Assembly (NCBI RefSeq): GCF_032154225.1
Contig: NZ_JALDYF010000004.1
Coordinates: forward strand, 206,339 to 270,338
Origin: Psychrobacillus sp032154225
GTDB taxonomy: Bacteria; Bacillota; Bacilli; Bacillales_A; Planococcaceae
Direction: 5' to 3'
DNA: 64,000 bases
Shown here: positions 62,716-64,000 of the stretch, piece after piece
Layout of the letters: each line of letters begins with the position of its first letter
Numbering within the stretch: the stretch's first letter is position 1
Program-made: the position numbers and the translations under genes
Notes under the pieces: model-generated
Databases searched by the model: none
What the model was told of the DNA's origin: nothing
The model's input: only the letters and a program-made list of their open reading frames with translations

Positions 62716-63483
62716 TTAAATACCTAATATATCTCTACAATGACCATTATCTAAGCTTTGTACCAGTAACTCCATACAATTTACGGCATCGTTCATATCG
62801 TTAAATACAGTTTGCAACACTCTTTCTTCTAATCCTTCTCCGTGGAATGATACAACGTAATAACCTAAACCATTTACTTTTTTGTAATCGTTTTTTAGGA
62901 GAAATTCTATACCTTCCTTTTCGGATTTTAAAAGGTGAAACGCAAGTACATCATCTAACAAAGTATTACCTTTTCTCTCCTCTACTGGTCTAATCATATT
63001 CAATTCACTCTCGTTGATGATGGTCGAGAATTCTTCATATTTTTCAATTACTTCATTCGATAAGTGATGACAGTATTCATCAACTTCAAGAGGATTAAGA
63101 GGATATAGTCCTTTATTCTTTTGCTCTTGGAAATATTCAGAAAATGCTTTAGCTAATGCTTTGGCAAATCTCTCAAAGTCAAATTTATAATTGCTAAAAA
63201 TAGGTTTACAACCATCATCGCTAAAAGTGAGAGTTTCAACACATAGGTTTTTCTCCTCCACCGTTAAATAATATGTCACTGAAAAACCGTAACCGTCTAT
63301 TTCAGCTTTGTTCGCTTTTCCAGTCCATAGTTGTAATAGTACATAGAAGAAATGAGGAACTGAAACGGCTGGAACCATAAATGTGAATTCGAGTTCTTGA
63401 CCATCTCCATTTGTTTTAATTCTAGCATCTCTGCGATAATCTATATCGTAAATAATTGTATATTGATTTTCCACAAAAAACAC
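62716..63483 (-). CDS. Conserved-looking hypothetical protein of the second element
   Basis: A 255-residue soluble protein; no signal peptide or helices in membrane. The N-terminal half is beta-rich (YTIIYDIDYRRDARIKTNGD, GYGFSVTYYLTVEEKNLCVE), the C-terminal half helical. It has no motif I recognise. It lies between the second att core and a repeat half-unit. A weak AGGAGTG precedes the ATG. Confidence 0.6.
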   Translation of the reverse strand: MFFVENQYTIIYDIDYRRDARIKTNGDGQELEFTFMVPAVSVPHFFYVLLQLWTGKANKAEIDGYGFSVTYYLTVEEKNLCVETLTFSDDGCKPIFSNYKFDFERFAKALAKAFSEYFQEQKNKGLYPLNPLEVDEYCHHLSNEVIEKYEEFSTIINESELNMIRPVEERKGNTLLDDVLAFHLLKSEKEGIEFLLKNDYKKVNGLGYYVVSFHGEGLEERVLQTVFNDMNDAVNCMELLVQSLDNGHCRDILGI

Positions 63484-63495
63484 TCCTTTGGTTAT

Positions 63496-63527
63496 CTTAT
63501 TGAACTGACCTGCTTCGTTAGTTTAAG
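63496..63527 (-). repeat. Island palindromic repeat, half unit in the second element
   Basis: CTTATTGAACTGACC, then TGCTTCGTTAGTTTAAG: first hairpin of the repeat, just upstream of the hypothetical gene. Confidence 0.75.
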
Positions 63528-63617
63528 TGTAACATCTCACAAACTACATCGCTTCACAAAAAAACAACCCTAGCCTTTAACTTAGCCTAAAAATAAACCA
63601 CATAACTTGTACTTCCC

Positions 63618-63920
63618 CTACCATAGTAACCAATTCTCCAAATTAGGATTACTCTTAATTGAAGTTCGCCCCTCAACTTCCTCTAACCAGTTATAAAACT
63701 TCACAAGCTTACTCATACGAGGTTGTTCCTCCACAGATGAAGTATTAGTCACATTCTTATTAGAACGCTCAATCGACTTCTTATAAGCTCCTACAAACAC
63801 GCTTCGTAATGTCTTACTTATGCCACCGCAATACCCACTCCGTTCACTAGATACGAGTTTAAAAATCCTATAGTTCCTGTTATTCCTGCAATCCATTTTT
63901 CCAATATGTTCACTCCTTAT
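63618..63920 (-). pseudogene. Fusion of a broken holin start to the duplicated small protein
   Basis: From 63920 to about 63805 the DNA is homologous to the first 40 codons of the holin at 46396 (ATGGATTGCAGGA, then TGGGTATTGC). At 63800 it switches to the 44-bp block shared with the gene at 41255, and the FVGAYKKSIERSNK to NWLLW tail follows. The frame through the junction is open but reads the holin part out of phase. A deletion joined the two ends of a second copy of island 1's phage part. Confidence 0.75.
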
Positions 63921-64000
63921 TTTTTGTACATTAAAAGAGCACCCAAATGGATGCCCTAGGTATTATGATAATATTAATTTGTTAATTTATAACTATTGGT

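Overview
The window is low-GC DNA from a spore-forming member of the Bacillales, probably a Planococcaceae/Bacillaceae relative. This is inferred from a gerB-gerA-gerC germination operon, T-box leaders on trpE and ileS, a BltR/BltD-type locus, DinR/LexA-type SOS control and the many Bacillus-like families. I did no database search; family names rest on motifs, length and context.

Region 1 (about 1-41,000) is chromosomal backbone. It holds an ECF sigma factor with an ABC exporter (left edge), a gerBAC operon, a frameshifted Xaa-Pro peptidase, an APH-type kinase, a haem-copper-oxidase-like membrane protein, a TPR protein and a DinB/YfiT protein. Next come a MerR regulator divergent from a BltD-like polyamine acetyltransferase and a MATE pump, the T-box-controlled trpEDCFBA operon, and a T-box-controlled type-2 ileS. 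Between about 19 and 32.5 kb many genes carry a single stop or frameshift (Rpn nuclease, SDR, MarR, DoxX, mnaA, a double-domain glycosyltransferase) and a histidine-kinase tail survives alone. At 33-40 kb six co-directional genes look like one signalling locus: a CHASE2-class III nucleotide cyclase, a secreted FecR protein, a secreted NHL protein, a cNMP-binding/degenerate AAA+/patatin fusion, a lipoprotein, and a DUF3307 membrane protein at the head.

Region 2 (41,028-62,544) is an integrated island. It starts at tRNA-Val(GAC), whose 3' half is repeated perfectly (48 bp) at 62,497. It contains prophage-type leftovers (YolD/UvrX with a LexA box, endolysin, holin), a large repeat-bearing secreted protein, a universal-stress/SulP pair divergent from a recombinase-like protein lacking the catalytic serine, and a run of small lipoprotein/membrane genes. 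Each gene in that run is separated from the next by a copy of a 74-84 bp palindromic repeat. An IS110-family element has inserted exactly inside one of these repeats. A foreign-looking MacB/Bce-type ABC transporter lies near the end.

Region 3 (62,545-64,000) begins a second, related element in tandem: the same att core and terminator, the same integrase-like tail, and a gene fusing a broken holin start to a paralogue of the first gene of island 1. It runs off the window.

The best candidates for undescribed biology are the repeat-separated small-gene array with its IS110 insertion, the cyclase/FecR/NHL/patatin cluster, and the tandem tRNA-Val islands.
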